From contig JARHVA010000638.1 in NCBI GenBank assembly GCA_037957365.1, positions 547,001 through 611,000 of the forward strand: a stretch of DNA of 64,000 nucleotides. The letters run 5' to 3'. The DNA is from Torreya grandis. Lineage: Eukaryota; Streptophyta; Pinopsida; Cupressales; Taxaceae. Of this stretch, positions 56,582 through 64,000 are shown one piece after another (within the stretch, counting starts at the first letter, position 1; the number at the start of each line of letters is the position of its first letter). The notes beneath the pieces are model-generated. The model searched no databases, was not told where the DNA came from, and saw nothing but the letters and a program-made list of their open reading frames with translations. A program made the position numbers and the translations under genes.

Positions 56582-57649
56582 CTATTGAATCCATAACTGA
56601 TTCTGAGGTAGCTGCCAATTTGGATTGGGTATATTCATCCAAGAACTGTATTGAGGATTATTTGAAAATTGAGAATTTGTAAACATAGAGTTTGATGACA
56701 GAACTAGTCTTTGTACCCATGGTTTCCTTTGAGCCATAAAAAATACTTGCTTCTCATCTTCTCTTATGGCATGCATCTCTACTATCTCAAGATTTTTCTC
56801 AATGATATTGGCTACCTGAGCCTTCATGGAATGGCATGTGCAATCTGCCTTCTTTTTGCATTCAGGGTAATAGCTGACTAAGGATTTCTTGATTTCTTCT
56901 TGTTTTTTTCGTGTATATAATGTATCAAGCTGAGTAGCTAGGTGATTGATGATGTCATGCTTCATGTCCTGGAGTAGGTTGTTAACTTCACCTTTAGACA
57001 GTCCTATAGCAAATGTTGCAAGAAGATTTTTGCCCCTATTTTTGTTCATGGTTAATCTTGAGTTGTTCATACATAAAACTATTAGTTCATCAAATGATAG
57101 TGTAGAAACATCACCATCAAACATTAGATCTAGTGCCTCCAGACAATCATCTCTAATCCCTTTTAGGAATATCAACTTGATTGATTCCTTGTCCATTATG
57201 GTATGCTTGGATTTTTGTAAGTTGAACAAAAATCTTTCCATATATTCTTCTAATGACTCATCATCAGCATGTGTTATTTAGAAAATATCATCTCTCTTAT
57301 AGTTTCTGCCCCTACAATAATCTTGGTATTTCATTAGAAACTTCTCCTTCATTTCTTTCCAAGTAGAAATGACATCCTTTCCAAGTCCCATGAACTATCT
57401 AAGTGCTACATCTTTGAGTGTTGTTGGAAATAGTTTGAGTTTCTCAGCGTCTTGATTATAATCATAGTTGTGACATAAGATGTCAAACTCAAAAATAAAT
57501 GTATCTGGATCTTCAGATAATTTTCTCTTGAAAGTAGGGAGAGTAGAGTGAGGGATATTATTCATGGGTGCATTTTCATTAGGAGTAAGGATAGGAAATT
57601 CAAAAATAGTAGACTCATTGGTAGTGTTTTCTTCTTGATGATCCCCCAT
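56582..57649 (-). pseudogene. Gy2 gag
   Basis: A single frame from ATG 57649 (MGDHQEENTTNES) to 56582 is about 355 codons with only two stops (near 57395 and 57285). The capsid region has FLMKYQDYCRGRNYKRDDIF, ESLEEYMERFLFNLQKSKH and LIFLKGIRDDCLEALDLM. A Cys cluster (YPECKKKADCTCHSM) and an N/Q-rich tail follow. This is the gag type of Athila-like elements, forming the particle. The tail runs on, Q-rich with stops, to about 56490. Gy3 gag is its closest relative in the window. Confidence 0.8.
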
Positions 57650-57746
57650 GAATACTCTTTGTGTTGATAGATGAGAGGTTGTTGCTACCCAACGTTTAAA
57701 ATTTCTATCAATCTTTTAATTTATTAGGGTGTAGAAGATGGAGACT

Positions 57747-58214
57747 TTATCTTTTTTCCTTAAGAATGTATGGATTATTATACAATGAGGATGGTGTGGA
57801 GGTTTCAAAAGATTCAGCTAGTGTCTTAGTAAAGAGTCTCTCTAAATTGGAAAATTTTATTGACCTGGTGTTTCTTCTAGGGGCAAGAATAGCTTTGAAT
57901 GCCTCCTTACCAAGAAATTTGGATGACAGAGGGAAGAAAACATCAGATTCCTGAGTATGAGGTGATAAGGTGGGAATTCTTAGAGGTGGTGCCTATGGGT
58001 CTCTTCCATGGGTATGAACCTGTTTAAGGTCTCTAGCTTATGCTATCAATCTAGCTAAAAATTCTTCTTTCCCTACCTCTTCTATTGACAATTGTGAGTA
58101 ATCTTCAGGAATTCCTTCATGTTCCTCAGTTGATGTAGGATGAATATCCAATCTTGTAGCAATGTTTGATGATTCAAGCAAAAGTATTTCTATATAGTCC
58201 CCTTCACTTTGCAT
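57747..58214 (-). pseudogene. Gy2 upstream ORF (ORF0) between PBS and gag
   Basis: From ATG 58214 (MQSEGDYIEILLLESSNIAT) one frame runs 155 codons to a TAA at 57747, with just two internal stops. It holds EEVGKEEFLARLIA, TLSPHTQESDVFF and KFLGKEAFKAILAPRRNTRS. It is in a different frame from gag, about 100 bp upstream of it. The Gy3 copy (31350-30970) shows protein-level similarity, so selection once acted on it. No known domain. Ogre elements also have an ORF before gag, but I cannot say this one is homologous. The plus ORF at 57766-57954 is its antisense. Confidence 0.55.
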
Positions 58215-58429
58215 ACATTAACCACCTTTTTTTTTTGCCCACCTTGCCTGTACAGGGTTAGAAATATGGGGGTTTTTGAAAATTTTCATTATCCTAATTG
58301 TAAAAAGGGAAATTTTAAACTATGAAAGCAGGAAATATTTAATCTATAAAAATAGAAAGCTTTAGAAAAATAATAAACATCCATAAATAATTGCTATCAA
58401 GATTAAAGATTATAAGTGTGTGACACCCT

Positions 58430-58447
58430 TTCTCGACAATGGTGCCA
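58430..58447 (-). other. Gy2 primer-binding site
   Basis: The minus strand reads TGGCACCATTGTCGAGAA four bases from the LTR end. It looks like TGGCGCCGTTGCCGGGGA, the site common in Tat/Athila elements (tRNA-Asp type as I recall), after G-to-A and C-to-T changes. Confidence 0.65.
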
Positions 58448-58451
58448 AAAA

Positions 58452-59345
58452 TGACTAGCAGTTGATTCACAATTCGATACACTTTCCTTGATCAAAATAA
58501 ATAAAGAGAGTAACCATGGATCTGTACCTTCTATCTCATTTAAATGTCAACATAGAGACGTAGACTTGATAGGATGATGTCATTGTATGTGCACACTCAG
58601 TCTCTAATTTGTCATTCTGTTAATTATATCTAAGATGTTAAAGTGCAGTAAATGAAATATTTAAAATAAAACATAAAAAAGTATAATAAACTAAATGCTT
58701 ATGCATGAAAAGCTTCTTAAAACAAATCTTAAACAAGAATGCAAATCACACAATTTAAAAATTAAACACACAATGCTTAAGAAAATCAAATAACATGCTT
58801 AACTAACTAGATGGGTTGGATTGTTGATGTAGCCTTCCAAAGGGGGCCCTTCCTCCTTCCAACTCTAGCTTCAACCATTCCTCTTAAAACACTATATTGA
58901 ACTCAGAATTTCTCACTCATATTAATCAAAAGTGCATCAATAAATTATTGCATTAAGTTACAACAACAATTATTTAACACAATATAATTTTGACAATCTC
59001 TATTCAACAAATACTATTTTTTATTTCTCTCAACTCTGCTACTACGTATTTATATACCGTAGAAGATATTTTTTTATGCAAAACAATATATACATTCTAT
59101 TCTAAGATACATTCGAATTGGGATAACCAAAATTGGTTCCTTTCACTAAAGACGTCCTTCATATGAATCTTGTGACTTTGTTGCAGGACAAACAAGTTTG
59201 TTTCATTCTTCAACCACTTCCTTATTGAGATCCATATAGGTTAGATTCATTTTTGTGATTCAGTTAGAACATAATCAAAATATGTTCATATGTGGCTTTG
59301 GTCATGTAGTGGCTACAGGATGGTCTGTGTAGTGAGATTCTTTTT
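58452..59345 (-). repeat. Gy2 5' LTR, truncated by C4
   Basis: The inner end TGACTAGCAGTTGATTCACA matches the 3' LTR outer end at 45516. The match ends at GTGAGATTCTTTTT, where C4 begins (59346). Shows the LINE-free site at 58540-58551. Confidence 0.8.
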
Positions 59346-60039
59346 TGTTGGGGATCAATCAACAATATGATTACAATATGAAAGCAATAAACACGGAATT
59401 ATATCAGATAGATAAGTAACTAGAATCAGAATTAACAAAGAACAAGAGATACAAGAAACCACCATGAAAACTTGTATTCAACTCTTTACAGAAGGAATTA
59501 CAATTGAAGAAACTTCTTTTCTTCCACACCTCTCTCAGATGTACAGATCTCTTCTTAGATCTCTTTCCCTCAAGAGTCCTCTCTCTCAATTACAATCAAC
59601 TCCAACAACCTGGATTGATTCACATATACAATCTGTATTTTACTTCTACAGTAGTGTCTCTTACTCTACAGTATTGTCCAATGAACTATGAATATCTATC
59701 TCTATTATATAACTATAGAGATTCATAAGCATGCACTTACAACTGATAGATGCACCTCCTAAACAAGGGCTCTAATTAGTTCTACTCAAAATAGAAACAC
59801 GGACTTACAACCAACAGTTTGTCCTTAACATGCAAACATTCTATTCACGCACGGAAATAGATTCTGCACACATAGGTGACCGACGTCAATCCCTGTCAGT
59901 CCGCCTGTGACCGACATCGGCCGACCTGCTACCGACGCCGGTAGCTTCTGGTCTACTAGTGACCGTCGACGGTGACTGTGGTTTCAGCAAGTTCTGAACT
60001 TAGCTCATGAGGTGAAGCTTTTAGCTCCATACCCTAACA
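59346..60039 (-). repeat. C4 3' LTR, 694 bp
   Basis: Begins TGTTGGGGATCAATCAACAA and ends AGCTCCATACCCTAACA. TATA box (TTATATAATAGA on the element strand, about 59714-59702) and upstream palindrome cluster (59877-59970). The ORFs at 59404-59589 (-) and 59464-59728 (+) lie inside the LTR and have no recognisable family. Confidence 0.85.
59877..59970 (-). promoter_or_regulatory. C4 LTR cluster of ACCGAC palindromes
   Basis: Four units: GACCGACGTCAATC, GACCGACATCGGCC, TACCGACGCCGGTA and GACCGTCGACGGTG, the last a rearranged palindrome. They sit about 170-260 bp upstream of the TATA box, as in C2. Confidence 0.5.
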
Positions 60040-60055
60040 ATCTCCCACTTGGAGA
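60040..60055 (-). other. C4 polypurine tract
   Basis: The minus strand reads TCTCCAAGTGGGAGAT directly before TGTTAGGG, identical in core to C2. Confidence 0.85.
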
Positions 60056-60111
60056 TAAACAGCTACACCAGTACCTGTACAACAACATCTTCTAGCTCCT
60101 CCATCTTCAAC

Positions 60112-61839
60112 TCAATCATGAAGACCAACGAAAGTTGAATGAAGATTCAACTTCTCCTTTGTAACCGGCTTGGTTAACATATCAGCAAGATTCTTATCTA
60201 TATGGATCTTCTCTAGCTTCAACTCACCATCCTCCAATACATGTCTAATGAAGTGGTACCTAAGTTGTATATGCTTTGTTCTTGAATGAAAGGCTGAATT
60301 CTTAGCCAAATGAATTGCACTCTGACTATCACTGTATAGTCTACAACTCTCTTGCTCCTTTCCAAGCTCTTCCATGAACCATGTCATCAATATCATCTCT
60401 TTGCTAGCCTCTGTGACTGCAATATATTCTGCTTCTGTAGTTGACAAGGCAACAACCTTCTGTAACTTTGATATCCAGCTAACCGTTGTTCCACCTACAG
60501 TGAAAACATATCCTATGGTGCTCCTCCTGCCATCCAAATCACCTGCCATATCTGAATCTACATAACCATGTAGAGAATTATTTGAACCTCCATAGCACAA
60601 ATGCCTACTGCTGGTTCCTTTCAGATATCTAAGCATCCACTGAACTGCTTTCCAGTGTTCCTTTTCTGGATTGGCCATATACTTACTTACAACTCCCACT
60701 GCTTGGGCAATATCAGGCCTAGTACAAACCATTGCATACATTAAAATTCCTACTGCGGAAGCATATGGAACTTTTCTCATGTACTCTACCTCATCATGTG
60801 AATTAGGACATTGTTCTTTACTCAACTTGAAATGTCCAGCCATAGGTGTGCTTACCGGTTTTGCATCCTGCATATTGAACCATTTCAACACCTTGTTCAC
60901 ATAATCCTCTTGAGACAAAATCAACCTATGATTTTTTCTGTCTCTCTTAATATTCATGCCAAGGATTTTCTTTGCTACTCCCAAATCCTTCATGGCAAAC
61001 GTGTGAGCTAATTTCACCTTAAGCTCAGAGATATCCTGCATGTGTGATCCTGCAACTAGCATATCATCTACATACAACAACAGAATAATATATCTACCAT
61101 TATCCAATCTCTTAAAATACACACAATGGTCAGATTGACATCTACTGTAGCCATGCTCAGTCATAAACCTGTCAAATCTCAGATACCATTGTCTTGGAGC
61201 TTGCTTGAGGCCATACAAGCTTTTCTTCAATCTGCACACTAGCTTCTCCTTACCTTTGACCTCATATCCTTCTGGCTGATCCATATATATTTCTTCATCC
61301 AAATCTCCATGAAGAAATGTTGTCTTAACATCAAGCTGCTCAAGATGCAAATCTTCAATAGCAACTAAAGACAATACAGTTCGTATAGAAGTCATTTTAA
61401 CAACAGGAGAAAAAATCTCACCAAAGTCAATACCTGGTTTCTGTGCAAATCCTTTCACTACCAACCTGGCCTTATATCTCATCTGTTCATTCTCACCTTC
61501 TTTCAACCTGTAGATCCATCTGTTCTTCAGTGTCTTCTTTCCTGCTGGCAACTCAACCAAATCCCATGTTTGGTTCTCTCTCAAGGAATCAATTTCCTCA
61601 TTCATGCCTAGCTCCCACTGACTCTTGGATTCCACTTGTATTGCTTCATCAAAACTCTCTGGTTCTCCACCATCAGTAAGCAATAAATAGAATAACAAAG
61701 GGGAATATCGAATTAGAGGTTTACTTACCCTTTTTGACCTCCTGTTGGGCGTTTGAGACTCATCCACAACACGTTGTCTGCCCAAATTCTCTGACAGTGA
61801 CCGACCTCGGTCACTTCCAAGCCTGTAACTGACTGTCAT
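60112..61839 (-). CDS. C4 polyprotein: reverse transcriptase and RNase H
   Basis: 575 open codons in the polyprotein frame. RT starts near EIDSLRENQTWDLVELPAGK, with RLVVKGFAQKPGIDFGEIF and EDLHLEQLDVKTTFLHGDL; the active site is LLLYVDDMLVAGS (YVDD 61074-61063). RNase H carries YVDSDMAGDLDGRRSTIGY, VALSTTEAEYIAVTEASKE, LYSDSQSAIHLAKN and the final NLADMLTKPVTKEKL, so D, E, D and D are all present. It copies element RNA to DNA and removes the template. The Met at 61839 is not a real start: the same frame continues from the integrase part across one TAG (61872-61870). The plus-strand ORFs here are antisense. Confidence 0.9.
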   Translation of the reverse strand: MTVSYRLGSDRGRSLSENLGRQRVVDESQTPNRRSKRVSKPLIRYSPLLFYLLLTDGGEPESFDEAIQVESKSQWELGMNEEIDSLRENQTWDLVELPAGKKTLKNRWIYRLKEGENEQMRYKARLVVKGFAQKPGIDFGEIFSPVVKMTSIRTVLSLVAIEDLHLEQLDVKTTFLHGDLDEEIYMDQPEGYEVKGKEKLVCRLKKSLYGLKQAPRQWYLRFDRFMTEHGYSRCQSDHCVYFKRLDNGRYIILLLYVDDMLVAGSHMQDISELKVKLAHTFAMKDLGVAKKILGMNIKRDRKNHRLILSQEDYVNKVLKWFNMQDAKPVSTPMAGHFKLSKEQCPNSHDEVEYMRKVPYASAVGILMYAMVCTRPDIAQAVGVVSKYMANPEKEHWKAVQWMLRYLKGTSSRHLCYGGSNNSLHGYVDSDMAGDLDGRRSTIGYVFTVGGTTVSWISKLQKVVALSTTEAEYIAVTEASKEMILMTWFMEELGKEQESCRLYSDSQSAIHLAKNSAFHSRTKHIQLRYHFIRHVLEDGELKLEKIHIDKNLADMLTKPVTKEKLNLHSTFVGLHD

Positions 61840-61925
61840 CGGTTCTGCCTGACTGACGTCGGTTCTTACCTAGCTGACGTCGGTTCCTGTACGGCCATCA
61901 TCGGTCCCTGTACGGCTGACGTCGG
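61797..61925 (-). repeat. C4 coding 21-bp repeat (R-T-G-T-D-V-S)
   Basis: About six units of a 21-bp repeat centred on GACGTCGGT or GACATCGGT encode heptapeptides such as RTGTDVS and RTGTDDG, in the linker between integrase and RT. The single TAG (61872-61870) lies inside it. Confidence 0.7.
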
Positions 61926-63441
61926 TCTCTGTGTTTTCTTTTTTGTGATTTTTCTTTCCCGCGAGCTCGTTTTGGACCTTCACCTCGTCCAATTCTCCAT
62001 TGCTCTGCTCAGGTTGATCTAGCTTCTTGAGCTGATCACTATACATCACTTTTTCATTGAAAACAACATCACGGCTCCTAATTATCTTGTTAGTTCTTAG
62101 ATTCCAAAACCTGAATCCGAACTCATCAGAGCCATAGCCAATAAATGTGCACCTCATAGACTTAGCATCCAGCTTCTTTCTATTTTCCTTATCAACGTGC
62201 ACAAAGGTTTCACAACCAAAAACTTTGAGAAATGAGAGATCTACATTTTTACCTATCCATGCCTCTTCTGAAATTCCACCATCCAGTGCTGTAGAGGGTC
62301 CTCTATTAATCAGGTACACTGCAGTATCCACGGCTTCTACCCAAAACTCTAAGGGCAATCCAGCATGCAATCTCATACACCTTGCACGCTTCATGATTGT
62401 TCTGTTCATCCTTTCAGCAACTCCATTTTGCTGAGGTGTTCTTGGAACAGTCCTTTGCCTGCGGATCCCATGCATATAACAATACCAGTTGAACTTGTGG
62501 CTGTAGAACTCACCACCATTGTCAGATCTCAGGCACTTCAATCTCTTGTCTGTTTCATTCTCAACCATAGCTTTCCAAATCTTAAACGTGTCAAAAACAT
62601 CAAATTTATTCTTAATACAATAGATCCATACCTTTCTTGTAGCATCATCTGTGAAGGAAACATAGTACTGTGATCCTCCAATAGAAGCAACTTGGGCTGG
62701 TCCCCACACGTCTGTGTGAACAAGCTGCAATTTGTGCTTCTTCTTTGTTGACCCAGTCTTGAGAAAACTTACTCTCTTCTGTTTTTCAAAAATACAGTCT
62801 TCACATAAATCTAGATCTATGCTTTTCAAATCTGGAAACATACTTTTTGACTTAAGAATTGTCATTCCCTTCTCACTCATGTGGCCAAGCCTTTGATGCC
62901 ACAACTTTGCATCTACATCTGAAGTAGATAATACAGAAGGAGAATTGTCAGTAATACAATTACATAAATAGAGAGTACCTACTCTCTTACCTCTGGCTAA
63001 TACAAGTGCACCCTTGGAAACCTTCCAAGATTCAGCTGTTAGAGTTACTGTACAACCCTCATCCCCTAACTTTCCTGTAGAAATCAAATTTCTCTTCAAG
63101 CTGGGAACATGCATGACATCTCTCAACACCCATGTGTTGTCATTCTGCATCTTCAGCTGCACTTTACCTTTGCCAACTATTTTGCAAGGCTCATCATCCC
63201 CTCAGTAAACTATTCCAAAATCTCCATGGACATAGTCACTGAAATATTCTTTATTGGGGGTTGCATGGAAAGATGCACCAGAATCTAAAACCCAAGATTC
63301 TATATTATTATGTAAAGAGAATATAAGAGCATTTTGTGCAACAATACCTGCCACCTTTGCTTCTTCTTTATCATCATGTTGTCTGTCCTCCTTAGGCTTT
63401 GACCATCAATCTTTGCTCATGTGCCCTATCTTTCCACAATT
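61870..63441 (-). CDS. C4 polyprotein: protease and integrase
   Basis: Same frame as the RT part. The protease (about 63300-63210) has SWVLDSGASFHATP with intact D-S-G. Integrase follows with the zinc region WHQRLGHMSEKGM...CEDCIFEKQ, and the catalytic triad in LVHTDVWGPA, LRSDNGGEFYSH and NGVAERMNRTI, so D, D and E are kept. The tail has FLKVFGCETFVHVDKENRKK and CTFIGYGSDEFGFRFWN. The long open part is 63162-61870. Two TGA stops interrupt upstream (63408-63406, the last knuckle Cys position; 63204-63202, where C3 has Leu in VYLGDDE). The protein would insert the cDNA into the genome. Confidence 0.85.
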
Positions 63442-64000
63442 CTAGCATTGTGGTTTCCTGCCATTTCTGGATTTGGATCTTCCTCTCATCTTTGACTTAG
63501 ATCTTGATCTCCCTTTCTTGCCCTTCTCTTTCTGCCTTCTCCTGCTCTCAAAACTTAAAGCGTTCCCTGATGTCTCTTCTGTGCTTTTCTTGCGAATTTC
63601 TTCATTCAAGATTACACTAACAACATCATCTACTTTTAAAATATTTGAAGCAGATGCAGTATTACTAACTGCCATTACCAAGCTATGCCAGCTTTCTGGT
63701 AAAGAGCATAAGATTAATAGAGCTTTAATTTCATCATCAAATACTATTTTGACTGAATTTAATTGATTCACAATTCCATGGAAATCATTTAAATGATTAG
63801 ATACAGAACTACCTCCCTGCATCTGCAAATTAAATAACTTCTTCATAAGATATACCTTATTAGAAGTTGAAGGTTTTTCATATAAATTTGTTAAAGTAGT
63901 CATTAACTCTACCGTAGACTTTGCCTGTGATAAATTAGATATCACAGTAGATGCTAGACTCAATCTTATTGATCCAAGAGCCTTTCTATCAAGAACTTCC
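63442..64000 (-). CDS. C4 polyprotein: gag (partial, N-terminus beyond window)
   Basis: The frame is open from the window edge (EVLDRKALGSIRLSLAST) to a TAG at 63444-63442. UBN2-type gag blocks: TTLTNLYEKPSTSNKVYLMK, GGSSVSNHLNDFHGIVNQL, DDEIKALLILCSLPESW and NILKVDDVVSVILNEE. A basic R/S/K-rich segment (SRSKSKMRGRSKSRNGRK) and the first Cys of the zinc knuckle follow. The stop falls in the knuckle (C-stop-N-C-G-K-I-G-H), where a Trp codon is likely in the parent. The knuckle continues in frame downstream. Confidence 0.85.
   Translation of the reverse strand, partial: EVLDRKALGSIRLSLASTVISNLSQAKSTVELMTTLTNLYEKPSTSNKVYLMKKLFNLQMQGGSSVSNHLNDFHGIVNQLNSVKIVFDDEIKALLILCSLPESWHSLVMAVSNTASASNILKVDDVVSVILNEEIRKKSTEETSGNALSFESRRRQKEKGKKGRSRSKSKMRGRSKSRNGRKPQC

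Larger units (their letters stand above)
45516..59345 (-). mobile_element. Gy2: Athila-like Ty3/gypsy element with two extra ORFs
   Basis: The 3' LTR (45516-48877, containing a LINE) and 5' LTR (58452-59345, then cut by C4) flank about 9.6 kb. On the minus strand the order is PBS, upstream ORF, gag, protease, RT, RNase H, integrase, a long extra ORF, PPT. The D-L-G-A-type protease block, the LTR length (about 1.16 kb without the LINE) and the TGGCGCC-type primer site fit Athila. Gag keeps a long frame, but pol and the extra ORF have repeated stops, many explainable by C-to-T or G-to-A changes. About 270 bp of the 5' LTR must lie beyond C4, outside the window. Confidence 0.8.
59346..64000 (-). 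mobile_element. C4: nearly intact Ty1/copia (Tork/TNT1-like), continues past the window
   Basis: The 3' LTR (59346-60039), the PPT and one continuous minus-strand polyprotein frame extend from the window end to 60112. The RNase H, RT, integrase and protease catalytic residues I can check are present. Only four in-frame stops are seen and no frameshift. It is inserted into the Gy2 5' LTR after a T-run (59341-59345). Its 5' LTR, primer site and gag start lie beyond 64000. Shares PPT, LTR ends, the palindrome array and pol sequence with C2. Confidence 0.85.

Noticed and set aside
1..64000. Integrated pararetrovirus (caulimovirid) sequence
   Set aside because: All RT fragments are accompanied by integrase, LTRs or both. 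No movement-protein or coat-protein pattern was seen.

Overview
The window is plant nuclear DNA made almost entirely of transposable elements. I find no host gene, rRNA, tRNA or CRISPR. Three things point to a plant: Ty1/copia elements with tRNA-iMet primer sites, Ty3/gypsy elements of Tat, Athila-like and chromovirus type, and heavy nesting. The decay depth and very long LTRs suit a large seed-plant genome, possibly a gymnosperm, but nothing here fixes the species. I named the elements myself and drew the boundaries by eye from LTR ends, primer-binding sites (PBS) and polypurine tracts (PPT).

Layout. 1-5.29 kb: old debris, with a gypsy gag scrap (+) and a decayed DUF4283-type LINE ORF1 gene (-) that has a 45-bp internal repeat. 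5.29-11.77 kb: Gy1, a decayed Tat-lineage gypsy element (-) running gag, protease, RT, RNase H, second RNase H. 11.77-25.73 kb: S, a Sirevirus-like element (-) with 3-kb LTRs, a coiled-coil/zinc-knuckle gag, several PPT-like tracts and no visible pol. C2, a young but internally scrambled copia element (21.17-25.53 kb), sits inside its 5' LTR. 25.74-28.88 kb: AT-rich and unassigned. 28.88-33.06 kb: Gy3, the 5' half of an Athila-like element (-). 33.06-44.29 kb: Gy4, a chromovirus (+), split by a 2.6-kb non-autonomous LTR element (34.83-37.43 kb) and by C3, a decayed full-length copia (38.33-43.31 kb, -). 45.21-45.52 kb: a gypsy gag fragment (+), cut by the next element. 45.52 to beyond 59.35 kb: Gy2, a long Athila-like element (-) with an extra ORF before gag and a very long extra ORF between pol and the 3' LTR. 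A 5'-truncated LINE (45.61-47.80 kb) sits in its 3' LTR. C4, a nearly intact Tork/TNT1-like copia (59.35 kb to the window end, -), sits in its 5' LTR.

The most interesting features are these. (1) The LINE continues past its RNase H tail into a roughly 570-codon reading frame that starts one base after the RNase H stop. (2) The N-terminal module of that frame is homologous to the extra 3' ORF of Gy2, so two unrelated retroelement classes carry the same accessory module. (3) Gy2 and Gy3 both keep a small upstream ORF between PBS and gag. (4) C2 and C4 carry arrays of an ACCGACGTCGGT-like palindrome upstream of the LTR TATA box, and again as a seven-residue coding repeat between integrase and RT. 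Insertion order can be read within the window: the sister LTRs of S and of Gy2 preserve the empty sites of C2 and of the LINE.
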